DNA from: Gemmatimonadaceae bacterium
Lineage (GTDB): Bacteria > Gemmatimonadota > Gemmatimonadetes > Gemmatimonadales > Gemmatimonadaceae
Assembly: GCA_035533755.1 (NCBI GenBank)
Contig: DATLTC010000010.1
Coordinates: 93,841-157,840, forward strand
Direction of reading: 5' to 3'
DNA: 64,000 bases
A program made the position numbers and the translations under genes. This document shows positions 19,141 to 27,312 of the stretch, piece by piece. The stretch's first letter is position 1. Each line of letters starts with the position of its first letter. The notes under the pieces were generated by a model. That model worked only from the letters and a program-made list of their open reading frames with translations. It did no database searches and was not told the DNA's origin.

Positions 19141-20681
19141 GCGATTTCGACGTGCTGGAGCTGAGCGTGATGGCCAACGCCTTCGCGATGATCGCCGAGG
19201 AGATGGGCACCGTGCTCGTGCGCAGTGCGCTCTCGCCCAACATCCGCGAGCGGCGCGACGCGTCGGCGGCGCTGTTCGACGCCCGTGGCCTGATGGTGGC
19301 GCAGGCGGCGCACATCCCGGTGCATCTGGGCGCGATGCCCGAGTCGGTGCGGGCCGTGATGGCGTGCGCCCCCGCGCCGGGCGACGTGTTCATTCTCAAC
19401 GATCCGTACCGCGGCGGGTCGCACCTGCCCGATCTGACGCTCGTCGAAGCGATCGCGCAGGACGGCGGGACGGTGGGGTTCGCGGCCGTGCGCGCCCATC
19501 ACGCCGACGTCGGCGGGATGAGCCCGGGCAGCATGCCGCAGGGAGCCACCGAGCTGGTGCAGGAGGGGCTGGTGATCCCGCCCGTGCGTCTGGTGGCGCG
19601 GGGCGTGCTCGACGAGATGATCCTGAACTTCATTCTCGCCAACGTGCGCACCCCGGACGAGCGGCGCGGCGACCTGCGCGCCCAGCTCGCGGCGTGCGCC
19701 GCCGGCGCGGCCGGATGGCGCGCGCTGCTGGCGCGCGAGGGGGCGGAGCGGGTGCATGCCGCGGTCGACGCCGTGCTCGACTACACCGAGCGCCGGGCGC
19801 GGGCCCGCGTGGCCGCGCTGGGCGCGCTCGACACGCGGGCCAGCGACGCGCTCGAAGGCGACGGCGTGAGCGACGACGCCGTGCCGGTGGTGGTGCGGGT
19901 GCAGGCGCTGGGCCACACGCTGCGGCTGGACTTCACCGGCAGTGCGCCCATCGTGCGCGGCAACGTGAACTGCCCGCTGGCCGTGACGCGCGCGGCGGCG
20001 GTGTTCGTGCTGCGCACGCTGCTCGACGACGACGTGCCCACCAACGAGGGCATCGCGCGCGCCATCGAGCTGGTGGTGCCCGACGACTGCGCGCTCAACG
20101 CTCGCTGGCCGGCGGCCGTGGCGGGCGGGAACGTGGAGATGTCGCAGCGTATCACCGACACGATCATGCTGGCGCTGGCCGGCGCCGGCGTGCCGGTGGC
20201 GGCGCAGGGGCAGGGGACGATGAACAACGTCACGTTCGGCGGAGCCGGCTGGACGTTCTACGAGACGCTGGGCGGCGGGCAGGGCGCGAGCGCCCGGGCC
20301 GACGGCCCCGACGCGGTGCACGTGGGGATGAGCAATACGCTCAATACGCCCATCGAAGCATTAGAGAACACATATCCCTTGCGCATCGAGGAGTACGCGG
20401 TGCGGCGCGGATCGGGCGGCGCCGGCGTGCATCGCGGCGGCGACGGCGTAGTGCGGCGGTACCGGGCTCTGGAACGGTGCACGGTCACGCTGATCACCGA
20501 GCGGCGGACCACGGCGCCGCGGGGCGCCGCCGGCGGCGCCGACGGCACGCGCGGACGGAATCTGCTCAACGGGGCCGAGCTGCCGGCCAAGTGCCGGCGG
20601 GAACTCGTGGCCGGCGACGTGGTGACGATCGAGACACCGGGTGGGGGCGGGTGGGGCGAACCGCCCAACCGCCCCAACTGA
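19137..20681 (+). CDS. hyuB: hydantoinase B / 5-oxoprolinase B-type subunit
   Basis: 514 residues from ATG 19137. Typical HyuB blocks are [46 protein letters not shown] and the Gly-rich end [13 protein letters not shown]. It forms the second half of the ATP-dependent amidase or carboxylase. The final codons Asn-stop (AAC TGA, 20676-20681) are the first bases of a palindromic repeat element. No other hydantoin pathway genes are present; co-transcription with lnt is positional and may not be functional. Confidence 0.88.
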   Translation: MSDFDVLELSVMANAFAMIAEEMGTVLVRSALSPNIRERRDASAALFDARGLMVAQAAHIPVHLGAMPESVRAVMACAPAPGDVFILNDPYRGGSHLPDLTLVEAIAQDGGTVGFAAVRAHHADVGGMSPGSMPQGATELVQEGLVIPPVRLVARGVLDEMILNFILANVRTPDERRGDLRAQLAACAAGAAGWRALLAREGAERVHAAVDAVLDYTERRARARVAALGALDTRASDALEGDGVSDDAVPVVVRVQALGHTLRLDFTGSAPIVRGNVNCPLAVTRAAAVFVLRTLLDDDVPTNEGIARAIELVVPDDCALNARWPAAVAGGNVEMSQRITDTIMLALAGAGVPVAAQGQGTMNNVTFGGAGWTFYETLGGGQGASARADGPDAVHVGMSNTLNTPIEALENTYPLRIEEYAVRRGSGGAGVHRGGDGVVRRYRALERCTVTLITERRTTAPRGAAGGADGTRGRNLLNGAELPAKCRRELVAGDVVTIETPGGGGWGEPPNRPN

Positions 20682-20831
20682 AGGCTCAAAGCCGCAAGCT
20701 GTTGGCTGTAAGCTGTTAGCAACGGCGCGGGGACCCTGTGGTGCCCCTGTCGCCGACCGTGCGCCCTGATGCGTCCCAGCGCCGTTGCTGATAGCTCCTA
20801 GCTGTCAGCTCACAGCTTTGAGCCTTCAGTT
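20676..20831. repeat. 156-bp palindromic element with heptanucleotide arms, copy A
   Basis: Between convergent genes. The left arm has six consecutive 7-nt units ending in GC (TGAAGGC at 20679 to TGTTAGC at 20714). The right arm has 7-nt units starting with G and ending in A (GCTGATA at 20787 to GCCTTCA at 20822). The two outermost pairs are exactly complementary. The inner core AGCAACGGCGC pairs with GCGCCGTTGCT. The element provides the stop codons of hyuB and of the minus-strand gene ending at 20826. Confidence 0.75.
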
Positions 20832-21224
20832 ATCAGTTCCCGCCGTTTCATCCGGCGCCGTTATCGCTTCGCGCCGCGCTTCCCGCGCCAATCCCGCGCG
20901 CATCCGCTTCTCCGTGAGCGCCATCCGCATATGCACCGACCCGATCCCGAGCCACATCAAGCCGCCGGTGAACACCACGAACCCGATCCCCAACGCCACG
21001 TGGCCGAGCGCCACGTACGACAGCACGTGCGTCACCCCGTCCTTGACGGCGGCGGTGACGGCGAGCGGAACGCCGAGCATGATTCCCCACCGGGCCACCT
21101 CCCGGCGCCGGATCGGACGACGCGCCTCCTTCCACCACGCGAGTTCTTCCGGCGTCGGCGGGGGCTCGATCGGATGCGCTGTCTGGCGTTTCATGAACCA
21201 GGGAGGACGGCTCGACGTTGTCAT
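20826..21224 (-). CDS. small two-helix membrane protein, function unknown
   Basis: 132 residues; start ATG at 21224, overlapping the upstream gene's stop as ATGA. The frame is open further upstream, but only as a shadow of the neighbouring gene. A hydrophilic N-terminus (PPTPEELAWWKEARRPIRRRE) precedes two hydrophobic helices (about 46-62 and 72-97) and a basic tail. The last residues GTDN and the stop come from the repeat element (copy A). It may be a 2TM-type domain protein, but I do not assign a family. It is probably translationally coupled to the zinc-ribbon protein. Confidence 0.6.
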   Translation of the reverse strand: MTTSSRPPWFMKRQTAHPIEPPPTPEELAWWKEARRPIRRREVARWGIMLGVPLAVTAAVKDGVTHVLSYVALGHVALGIGFVVFTGGLMWLGIGSVHMRMALTEKRMRAGLAREARREAITAPDETAGTDN

Positions 21225-22213
21225 CCAGCGCTCCCCCCCTTCAGCCGCTCCAGGTGTTGGAGCACGCCGGGCGGCAGCATGAGGCCATCGGCGATCTCCG
21301 CGATCTCTTCCGCCAGCCGCCAGTCGGATTCGAGCTCGGCCAGCTCCGCCTTGGTCGCCAGCCGTTCGCTCTCGTCTTGCAGGGCCATCTCCAACGCGAG
21401 CTTGATCTCGGCGGGGTAGAACACCATCCGGTTGATACCCGCGGACGGGGCCACCTTCGCCAGGTGGCGGATGTACGCCTCCGCGGAGCCGGCCTCCTCC
21501 AGGAGGCGCAGCGCGCCCTCGACGCGGCGGGGGCGCGCGCCGTCGAAGTTCGTCGCGGTGAGCACGGCGCGGAGTCCGCGCCGTGCCGCGGCGCCGGTGA
21601 CCGGAGCGTCGTCCGACAGATTCCATCGCAGCGCCCACCCGAGATCTCCGTCCGGGACGAGGCTCGCGCTGTTGGTCCGCGCGGTGTTGAGTTTCACCAC
21701 TCGGCCGTCGGCATCCGCCACCCGAGCGCCGTGCAGCCTCATCCGTTGCAGAAAATAGACGAACGCGAATCCGCCGAGGGCTGCCGTGTCGCCCATGCCG
21801 ATGCTCGTCGTGAAGCTCAGCATCTGGAGTCCGATGAGTCCGGCGCCGACGCCGGCCATGGGCAGTCCGACCCGGCGCCACCGCTGTTGCAGCTCCCGCG
21901 CGTAGCGCCACGCGGCGATCTCCGGTCGGTTCGGCTTGCCCACGCGCACCAGCTCCAGCCCCTCGCGTGTTCTGGTGAGTCCGATGTTGTCGGTGGACGC
22001 CCGGAGCCGCGTGGCGCGGAACTGCCGCTCGCACTCCTCAATGGCTTCCCACCGCTCTTCCAGCGGCGTGAGATTCCACCGGTGGCATCGGGGGCAGACC
22101 ACCCAGAGCCGCCCCTTCGCCGCATCGAACGCCAGCCGCTGCCCCACGGGGAAGGCCTCGATGACCTCGTTGGCGCCGAGCTTCGCGTTGCAATGGAGGC
22201 AGGTGGAATACAT
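21221..22213 (-). CDS. zinc-ribbon membrane protein, function unknown
   Basis: 330 residues. The first 45 residues hold two Cys pairs (STCLHCNAKLG and VVCPRCHRWN) in the spacing of a zinc ribbon, similar to proteins that start with a rubredoxin-like knuckle. Two hydrophobic helices lie near 115-160 (LPMAGVGAGLIGLQML and ALGGFAFVYFL). The C-terminal 150 residues are helical with many charged residues. No catalytic motif is visible. With the downstream 132-residue gene it forms a two-gene unit bracketed by the two copies of the 156-bp element. Confidence 0.65.
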   Translation of the reverse strand: MYSTCLHCNAKLGANEVIEAFPVGQRLAFDAAKGRLWVVCPRCHRWNLTPLEERWEAIEECERQFRATRLRASTDNIGLTRTREGLELVRVGKPNRPEIAAWRYARELQQRWRRVGLPMAGVGAGLIGLQMLSFTTSIGMGDTAALGGFAFVYFLQRMRLHGARVADADGRVVKLNTARTNSASLVPDGDLGWALRWNLSDDAPVTGAAARRGLRAVLTATNFDGARPRRVEGALRLLEEAGSAEAYIRHLAKVAPSAGINRMVFYPAEIKLALEMALQDESERLATKAELAELESDWRLAEEIAEIADGLMLPPGVLQHLERLKGGSAG

Positions 22214-22275
22214 GGGGACGCCGGGGGCAGGGGTATACTTCCCTACTCATACGCCAGCGGATGAAGCGACGCAAG

Positions 22276-22431
22276 AACTGCAGGCCGAAAACCGTAAGCT
22301 GCGAGCGGTGAGCCGCTGGCAACGGCGCGGGGACCCGGTTGCGTCCCGGCCGCCGACGGCGCGCCCCGATACGTCCCGGCGCCGTTGCTGATAGCTCACC
22401 GCCGTCAGCTCTCCGCTGAGAGCCTTCAGTT
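22276..22431. repeat. 156-bp palindromic element with heptanucleotide arms, copy B
   Basis: Aligns with copy A without any gap, at an offset of exactly 1,600 bp and roughly three quarters identical by eye. The core blocks AACGGCGCGGGGACCC (22321) and GCCGTTGCTGATAGCTC (22381) are identical in both copies. The 7-nt phase is kept in both arms. It provides the final Asn codon and TGA of the HD-GYP gene. The rest of the gap 22214-22425 shows no gene. Confidence 0.75.
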
Positions 22432-24414
22432 ATCGGTGTCCGCCGCTCCCGTGGCTTCACTCGCCTTTGCGACCGCCCGGAACACGCCGGCCTCGATGAA
22501 CGTCCCCAGCAGCTCGGCGTCCAGCATCCCCTCCTTCGCCTCCGCCGCCAGGATGTCCAGCGCCCGCTCGTGGCTCACCGCCCGCTTGTACGGCCGATCG
22601 GTGGCCGTGAGCGCGTCGAAGATGTCCGAGATCGTCATCATGCGCGTCTGCACCGCGATCGCCTCGCCCTTGATCTGCCGCGGATAGCCGCGGCCGTCCA
22701 GCTTCTCGTGGTGCCCGTAGGCGATGGCCGGAATCCCCGCCAACTCGCGCGTCCACGGGATCTGCCCCAGGAACCGGTATGTGTGCGTCACGTGGGATTC
22801 GATCTCGCGCCGCTCGCGCTCGTCGAGATTGCCCTTGCGAATCATCAGAAACTGCAGCTCGTCGTCGTGCAGCAGCGGCCGCTGCTCGCCGTCGAAGTCC
22901 AGGTACGCCCGCTGATTGATCTCGTACAGCTCGTCGAACGTGCCCTCGGGCATGATCGTCGGCTCGTTGGCCTTCACGATGGCGTCCAGGAACCGCTCGA
23001 GCTCGGCGCGCTTGGCGCGCCGCGCCTCGTTCAACTGCGTCACCGCCTGGTCGTACGTGCCCGGCCCGTGTTCCAGCAGATAGTTGGCGCGCTCGCGCTC
23101 GAACTGCAGATCGGCCCGCTGCAGCAGGTACGCGAACCGGTGGCGGATGAGGTCGAGGTCCGACCCGTACAGCTTCTTCTGCTTCACCAGCACCTGCTCG
23201 CGCACGCCCACCTTGCCGAAGTCGTGGAGCAGCCCCGCGTAGCGGATCTCGCGGATCTGCTCGGCGTTGAACCGCAGCCCCGTGTAGCGGCCGGCGCCGC
23301 CGCGGTTCACCGCCTCGGCCAGCCCCACGGTGAGCGTGGCCACGCGGCCCGAGTGACCCGACGTGGTGGGATCGCGCGACTCGATGGCCGTCACGGCCGC
23401 CGTCACGAACCCCTCGAACAGCTTCTCGATGTCCTCGTAGAGCAGGCTGTTCTCGATGGCCACGCCGGCCTGCGCCGCCAGCGCCGAGACCAGCTCCAGG
23501 TCGTGCGGTGCGTACGGCAGCACCTCGCGCTCCACCTCCTCAGGCGACGACAGCGTGACGTCGTACCGTCGCTTGCGGTTGATGAGCTGCAGCACGCCGA
23601 TGACCTCCTCGCGGTGGGTCTTCATCGGCAGCACGAGCACCGACTTGGTGCGGTACCCGAACTTCGTGTCGAAGCTGCGGTTCTGGTGGTAGGGCACGGC
23701 CTCGGACAGCAGATACACGTCCTCGATGGCCAGCGGCTCGCCGGTGACGGCGGCGTGCCCGGCCAGGCTCGAGTGGTCGATGGGGACCACGAACTCGCTG
23801 AACTCCAGGTCGGGGATCGAGTGGTTCTGCGACAGCCGGAAGCGAAGCGTCGTGGCCGGCGTGCCGTCGGCATTGCGGTCCACCAGATAGAGCGAGGCGG
23901 CGTCGCTCCACGTGATGCGCCGCGCCTGGCTGAGGATCATCTCGAGCAGCGTCGTGAGATCGCGCTCCGTGGACAGCGCCACCCCCACCTGCGTGAGGTC
24001 GGCCAGCTCGCGCCGGCTGCGCTCCTCGCGGTACCGCGCGCGATCGGCATCCACGATCGTCGCCGCGTGGCGGAACGCGCCGCGCAGCTGCACGGCCACC
24101 ACGGCCGCCGGCGCGTCGGCCGGCACGAAGCTCGTGATCAGGTGCGCCGGAAGCTCCGCCGCCGGCTCGCGCTCGCCGGGCTCGCCCACGGCCAGCAGGG
24201 CTGCGCGCGCCGCGATGCCGGCCAGTGCCGCGGCGGCGTCCTGGCCGGCGGCGCGCACCAGCGCGCGGTCGAGCACCACCACCGCCGCGCGGTCGGGATC
24301 GAGCGTGGCGGGGTCGGGCAGGGCACGCACGCGGCGCACTTCGATCGCTGGGTCCGCGTCGAGCGGCGCGCCGCCCAGCGTCCGGCCCTCGGACAGGATC
24401 AACAACGGCTTCAT
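22426..24414 (-). CDS. GAF and HD-GYP domain protein (probable c-di-GMP phosphodiesterase)
   Basis: 662 residues. An N-terminal receiver-like region (1-120) lacks an obvious phospho-acceptor motif. The GAF domain covers about 140-325, then the HD-GYP domain: GHSGRV (353-358), LLHDFGKVGV with His397-Asp398, GHHEKLDGRGYP (567-578) and DIFDALTATDRPYKRA. Family members degrade cyclic di-GMP. An insertion of about 110 residues lies between the HD part and the KGNLDERERREIESHV segment, where normal members have none. The stop codon lies in repeat copy B. GAF ligand unknown. Confidence 0.87.
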   Translation of the reverse strand: MKPLLILSEGRTLGGAPLDADPAIEVRRVRALPDPATLDPDRAAVVVLDRALVRAAGQDAAAALAGIAARAALLAVGEPGEREPAAELPAHLITSFVPADAPAAVVAVQLRGAFRHAATIVDADRARYREERSRRELADLTQVGVALSTERDLTTLLEMILSQARRITWSDAASLYLVDRNADGTPATTLRFRLSQNHSIPDLEFSEFVVPIDHSSLAGHAAVTGEPLAIEDVYLLSEAVPYHQNRSFDTKFGYRTKSVLVLPMKTHREEVIGVLQLINRKRRYDVTLSSPEEVEREVLPYAPHDLELVSALAAQAGVAIENSLLYEDIEKLFEGFVTAAVTAIESRDPTTSGHSGRVATLTVGLAEAVNRGGAGRYTGLRFNAEQIREIRYAGLLHDFGKVGVREQVLVKQKKLYGSDLDLIRHRFAYLLQRADLQFERERANYLLEHGPGTYDQAVTQLNEARRAKRAELERFLDAIVKANEPTIMPEGTFDELYEINQRAYLDFDGEQRPLLHDDELQFLMIRKGNLDERERREIESHVTHTYRFLGQIPWTRELAGIPAIAYGHHEKLDGRGYPRQIKGEAIAVQTRMMTISDIFDALTATDRPYKRAVSHERALDILAAEAKEGMLDAELLGTFIEAGVFRAVAKASEATGAADTDN

Positions 24415-24442
24415 GCGGGTCGGGCAGGTGGGGAAACGCCAA

Positions 24443-24480
24443 GTCGCCGGCGGGCCGCGTTGGTGCGGGCCGCCGGCGAC
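24443..24480 (-). terminator. hairpin after the CsgG-like gene
   Basis: An 11-bp perfect stem (GTCGCCGGCGG at 24443-24453 with 24470-24480) and a 16-nt loop. It lies just downstream of the CsgG-like stop and upstream of the HD-GYP start on the minus strand. TTGGCGTTT follows in the direction of transcription, a weak T-rich tail. Confidence 0.45.
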
Positions 24481-24501
24481 TCTAATATGCGGGCCGATCG
24501 G

Positions 24502-25248
24502 TCAGTCGCCAGACTTCGAGACTTTCTCGAGGTTCGTCTTGGCGGGCGAGTAGTCGGGGAACTTGACCAGCACCTGCCGGAACAGCTCGGCGGCCCTTTT
24601 CGGATCGCCGTTGTCCTTGGCGTCGAGGGCCTTGGAGTAGAGCATGGCGGTGCGAATGTCCATCTTCTCGGGCTTGGACCCCATGTTGCCCATGTTGCCC
24701 ATGCTCTTGTCGGTCATCCCGGTGTTGTGATGCTCCATTGGCGGGAGCTTCATGTCGTGCGTCACCTTGTCCGACATCTTGGCGATCATGCCGAGCACGT
24801 CGTCGGTCTTGGCCTGCACGCGCTGCGGGTTCGTCACCGCCGTCGTCTGCACGCTGATCGAGCGGGCGGTGAGCACCATGTTGCCGCGCCCGTCGCTCAT
24901 GAACCCGCCGGTGATCATGTACTGGGCGCCGAGGATCTTGCCGATCCGCACCGCGGTCTCGGGGTCGATGGCGCCCTGCTTGATCAGGTTCTGCTCCTGC
25001 AGCACCTGCTGGATCCGGTCGCGGTCCACGACCACGACGTTCGGATTGCCGGCCAGGTCGGTGATCAGCATGTCGGCGACGCCCTTGCCGATGCCGTTGT
25101 AGTCGGCGGCGTCCTTGCCGATCGAGTTGTTGTCGAAGCTCAACACCGCCACCACCGGCTTGTTGGCGCCCTGGGCCTGCGCCATCGCCGGCGCCACCAT
25201 CGCGCCCGCCAGACCCAGCGCCCACGCCGTGCGAACGAAACGCTTCAT
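24502..25248 (-). CDS. exported CsgG-like protein
   Basis: 248 residues from ATG 25248; GGAGGAG sits 4 nt before this ATG, so the longer frame starting at 25266 is rejected. A signal peptide ends at about residue 25 (APAMAQAQG). The segment VVAVLSFDNNSIGKDAADYNGIGKGVADMLITDL and LGAQYMITGGF match the CsgG/FlgO-type alpha/beta fold used by several envelope proteins. A Met/His-rich insert (about 180-200) precedes a single TPR-like helical pair at the C-terminus. It probably acts in the periplasm or at the outer membrane; no curli genes are adjacent. Confidence 0.78.
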   Translation of the reverse strand: MKRFVRTAWALGLAGAMVAPAMAQAQGANKPVVAVLSFDNNSIGKDAADYNGIGKGVADMLITDLAGNPNVVVVDRDRIQQVLQEQNLIKQGAIDPETAVRIGKILGAQYMITGGFMSDGRGNMVLTARSISVQTTAVTNPQRVQAKTDDVLGMIAKMSDKVTHDMKLPPMEHHNTGMTDKSMGNMGNMGSKPEKMDIRTAMLYSKALDAKDNGDPKRAAELFRQVLVKFPDYSPAKTNLEKVSKSGD

Positions 25249-25282
25249 GGTCTCCTCCCGAGACACGTGCCTGCGTGCACCG

Positions 25283-26155
25283 CTACACCGTCAACGTCAT
25301 GCCTTCCGCGGCGGCCACCACGTCCAGCCGGCCCCCGTGCTCCTTCACCATCGCGCGGCATGCCGCCACGCGCTCATCCACTTCGTCGTCGCTCCGTTCG
25401 GGCTTGTGGTGGAACAGCACCAACTGCTCCACGCCCGCCTCGAGGGCCAGCGTCACCGCGTCGCCGTACGTCGAATGCCCCCAGCCGCGAAAATGGTCGT
25501 ACTCGTCCGCGGTGTAGGTGGTGTCGTGCACCAGCACCCGCGCGCCCCTCACGAACTCCACCAGCCCCGCCCGCCATCCGTCGGGCGTGTCGTACTTGCC
25601 GCCCGCGCCCAGCTCGTTGTCCGAGATGTACACCAGCGCCTTGGCCCCGCGCCGCGCCTCGATGAACCGATACCCGAGCGCCCCGCCCGGGTGTCGCACG
25701 GGATACGCCGATACCTCGTAGCCGTGCCGGCGCTGCGTCTCGTGCGCAATCTCCGAGAAATCGATCGTCGCGTCCAGTTCCTCGAACGTGACCGGAAACA
25801 CCACCGGCGACATCTGGTCCCGCACCACGCGATCGATGCTCGTCTCCAGCGTCTTGGAGCCCCAGATCGTGAAGTGGTTGCCCCGCTGGAAGATCGGCCC
25901 GAAGAACGGGATGCCCTGGATGTGATCCCAGTGCGCGTGCGTGAGAAAGATGTCGCCTTCGATCGGCGCCCCGTTCGCCCGCGCGATCAGCGACCGCCCC
26001 AGCTCGCGAAGCCCCGTGCCTGCATCCAGAATGATCAGCCACCCGTCGGACGTGCGCACTTCCACCGACGGCGTGTTGCCCCCGTAGCGCACCGTCTGCG
26101 GACCCGGGCTCGGGATCGAACCCCGGGTACCCCAGAATTGAAGTCGCAAGCTCAT
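25283..26155 (-). CDS. metallo-beta-lactamase-fold hydrolase
   Basis: 290 residues. The start LQFWGTRGSIPSPGP and the metal motif THAHWDHIQG mark the MBL-fold group related to class-II cyclic nucleotide phosphodiesterases and RNase Z-like enzymes. Further metal ligands are in the regions YISDNE and VHDTTY, and the last His in FHHKPERSD. The substrate is unknown. The same GTRGSIPSPGP opening occurs in MBL domains attached to signalling proteins. It lies 34 bp upstream of the CsgG-like gene and 89 bp downstream of the Crp/Fnr gene. Confidence 0.82.
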   Translation of the reverse strand: MSLRLQFWGTRGSIPSPGPQTVRYGGNTPSVEVRTSDGWLIILDAGTGLRELGRSLIARANGAPIEGDIFLTHAHWDHIQGIPFFGPIFQRGNHFTIWGSKTLETSIDRVVRDQMSPVVFPVTFEELDATIDFSEIAHETQRRHGYEVSAYPVRHPGGALGYRFIEARRGAKALVYISDNELGAGGKYDTPDGWRAGLVEFVRGARVLVHDTTYTADEYDHFRGWGHSTYGDAVTLALEAGVEQLVLFHHKPERSDDEVDERVAACRAMVKEHGGRLDVVAAAEGMTLTV

Positions 26156-26244
26156 CGCCGTGGCTCTCGGAGCGCCAGCACTAAGGATGCGGCCGGCCGC
26201 GACCAGCGGCTAGGCGTGGTGTCACGATTGCGAGGTGACAGCGG

Positions 26245-26931
26245 TCACACGCGCACCTGGGCGCGCCGTTCCAGCGCCCCCCGGTCCGCCACCGTGATCC
26301 GCCGCCGCTCCACGGAGATCCAACCCGAATCCTGAAATTCCTTCATCGCCCGCGAAACCGTCTCGCGGCTGGCGCCGATCATCTGCGCAATGGTCTGATG
26401 CGTGAGCGACTTCTCGATCACCGGCCCGCCGCTCTCGTCGGCCAGGTCGAGCAGCAGGCGCGAGATCCGGCCCGGCACGTCCAGCAGCACCAGCCCGCCG
26501 ATCTTGTCGTCGGCCCGCCGCAGGCGGCGCGACAGCTCGGTGAGCAGCGACCAGGCCACGGCGGGGCTCGATTCCACGCGCGTGCGGAAGTCGTCGCGGC
26601 GCAGCACCAGGAGGTCCGAGTCCTCCATGGCGATCACATGCGCCGAGCGCGGGCGGTCGTCGATCAGCGCCAGCTCGCCGAAGTGCTCGCCCACGCCGAG
26701 CACGCCGAGGATGACCTCGCGTCCGTCCTCGCCGATCAGCACCACCTTCACCCGCCCCTTGCGGACCACGAACAGCGAGTCGCCGGGGTCGTCCTCGAAC
26801 AGGATCACGCTCCCCCGCGGGTACGCCTTCTCCCGCGTCAGCTCGGCAAACCGGAGCAACTCCGCCCGGTCGAGCCCGCTGAACAGCGGGACCGTGGCCA
26901 GGAAGTCGGCGGTGGTCTGGTTCTGGGTCAA
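26245..26931 (-). CDS. Crp/Fnr family transcriptional regulator
   Basis: 228 residues from TTG 26931; no in-frame ATG or GTG gives a better N-terminus. The cyclic nucleotide-binding-like domain (1-125) includes PLFSGLDRAELLRFAEL and GEHFGELALIDDRPRSAHVIA. The winged helix at the C-terminus has the recognition helix GASRETVSRAMKEF. The RSA part of the phosphate-binding cassette (RPRSAHV) fits cAMP-type binding, but the ligand is not proven. There are no cysteines for an Fnr-type cluster. It is divergent from rpmE, whose promoter lies in the shared gap. Confidence 0.88.
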   Translation of the reverse strand: MTQNQTTADFLATVPLFSGLDRAELLRFAELTREKAYPRGSVILFEDDPGDSLFVVRKGRVKVVLIGEDGREVILGVLGVGEHFGELALIDDRPRSAHVIAMEDSDLLVLRRDDFRTRVESSPAVAWSLLTELSRRLRRADDKIGGLVLLDVPGRISRLLLDLADESGGPVIEKSLTHQTIAQMIGASRETVSRAMKEFQDSGWISVERRRITVADRGALERRAQVRV

Positions 26932-27040
26932 CGGGGGCCGGCCTCGGGCATGGGACTCCTGCTTCGGGGGTTCAGGCGCCTGATGGGCGCGAAGTTACGG
27001 TGATCCGGCCGGTAAGTCAATTCGGCAACCCCTTGTCCGC

Positions 27041-27070
27041 TTGTCTTTTACGGCAGAACCCGGCTATATT
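27041..27070 (+). promoter_or_regulatory. candidate sigma-70 promoter for rpmE-prfA
   Basis: TTGTCT (27041-27046) and TATATT (27065-27070), 18 bp apart, in the most A/T-rich part of the divergent gap, 39 bp upstream of the rpmE start. Confidence 0.5.
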
Positions 27071-27108
27071 TCCTTGCTCTGTAATACGCCCATGATTCGA
27101 GGTTCCAC

Positions 27109-27312
27109 GTGAAGACCGACATCCATCCCGTGTACGCCACCGCCACCGTCAAGTGTGCCTGCGGCAATACATTCGAGACACGCTCCACCCAGGCCGAGAT
27201 CCACACCGACGTGTGCTCCGAGTGCCATCCGTTCTACACCGGGAAGCAGCGTCTGGTCGATACGGCCGGCCGCGTGGAACGCTTCCGTCAGAAGTTCGGG
27301 AAGAAGGCCTGA
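27109..27312 (+). CDS. rpmE: 50S ribosomal protein L31
   Basis: 67 residues from GTG 27109. It contains the zinc-binding form of L31: KCACGN and CSECHPF give four cysteines. The pattern MKTDIHPVY and [25 protein letters not shown] is diagnostic. L31 sits at the intersubunit bridge of the ribosome. Zinc-containing L31 is normally replaced by a cysteine-free copy under zinc limitation; no such copy is in the window. The stop TGA overlaps the candidate CTG start of prfA. Confidence 0.95.
   Translation: MKTDIHPVYATATVKCACGNTFETRSTQAEIHTDVCSECHPFYTGKQRLVDTAGRVERFRQKFGKKA

Noticed and set aside
20676..22431. Repeat copies as a CRISPR array or IS ends
   Set aside because: The units are 7 nt without spacers, no cas gene or transposase is present, and no target duplications are visible.
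26105..26130. On the minus strand GGTTCGATCC looks like a tRNA T-loop
   Set aside because: No acceptor or anticodon arm fits around it; it encodes the GTRGSIPSPGP start of the MBL protein.
27153..27308. GTG starts inside rpmE for prfA
   Set aside because: They add a basic, non-family extension translated from rpmE in another frame.
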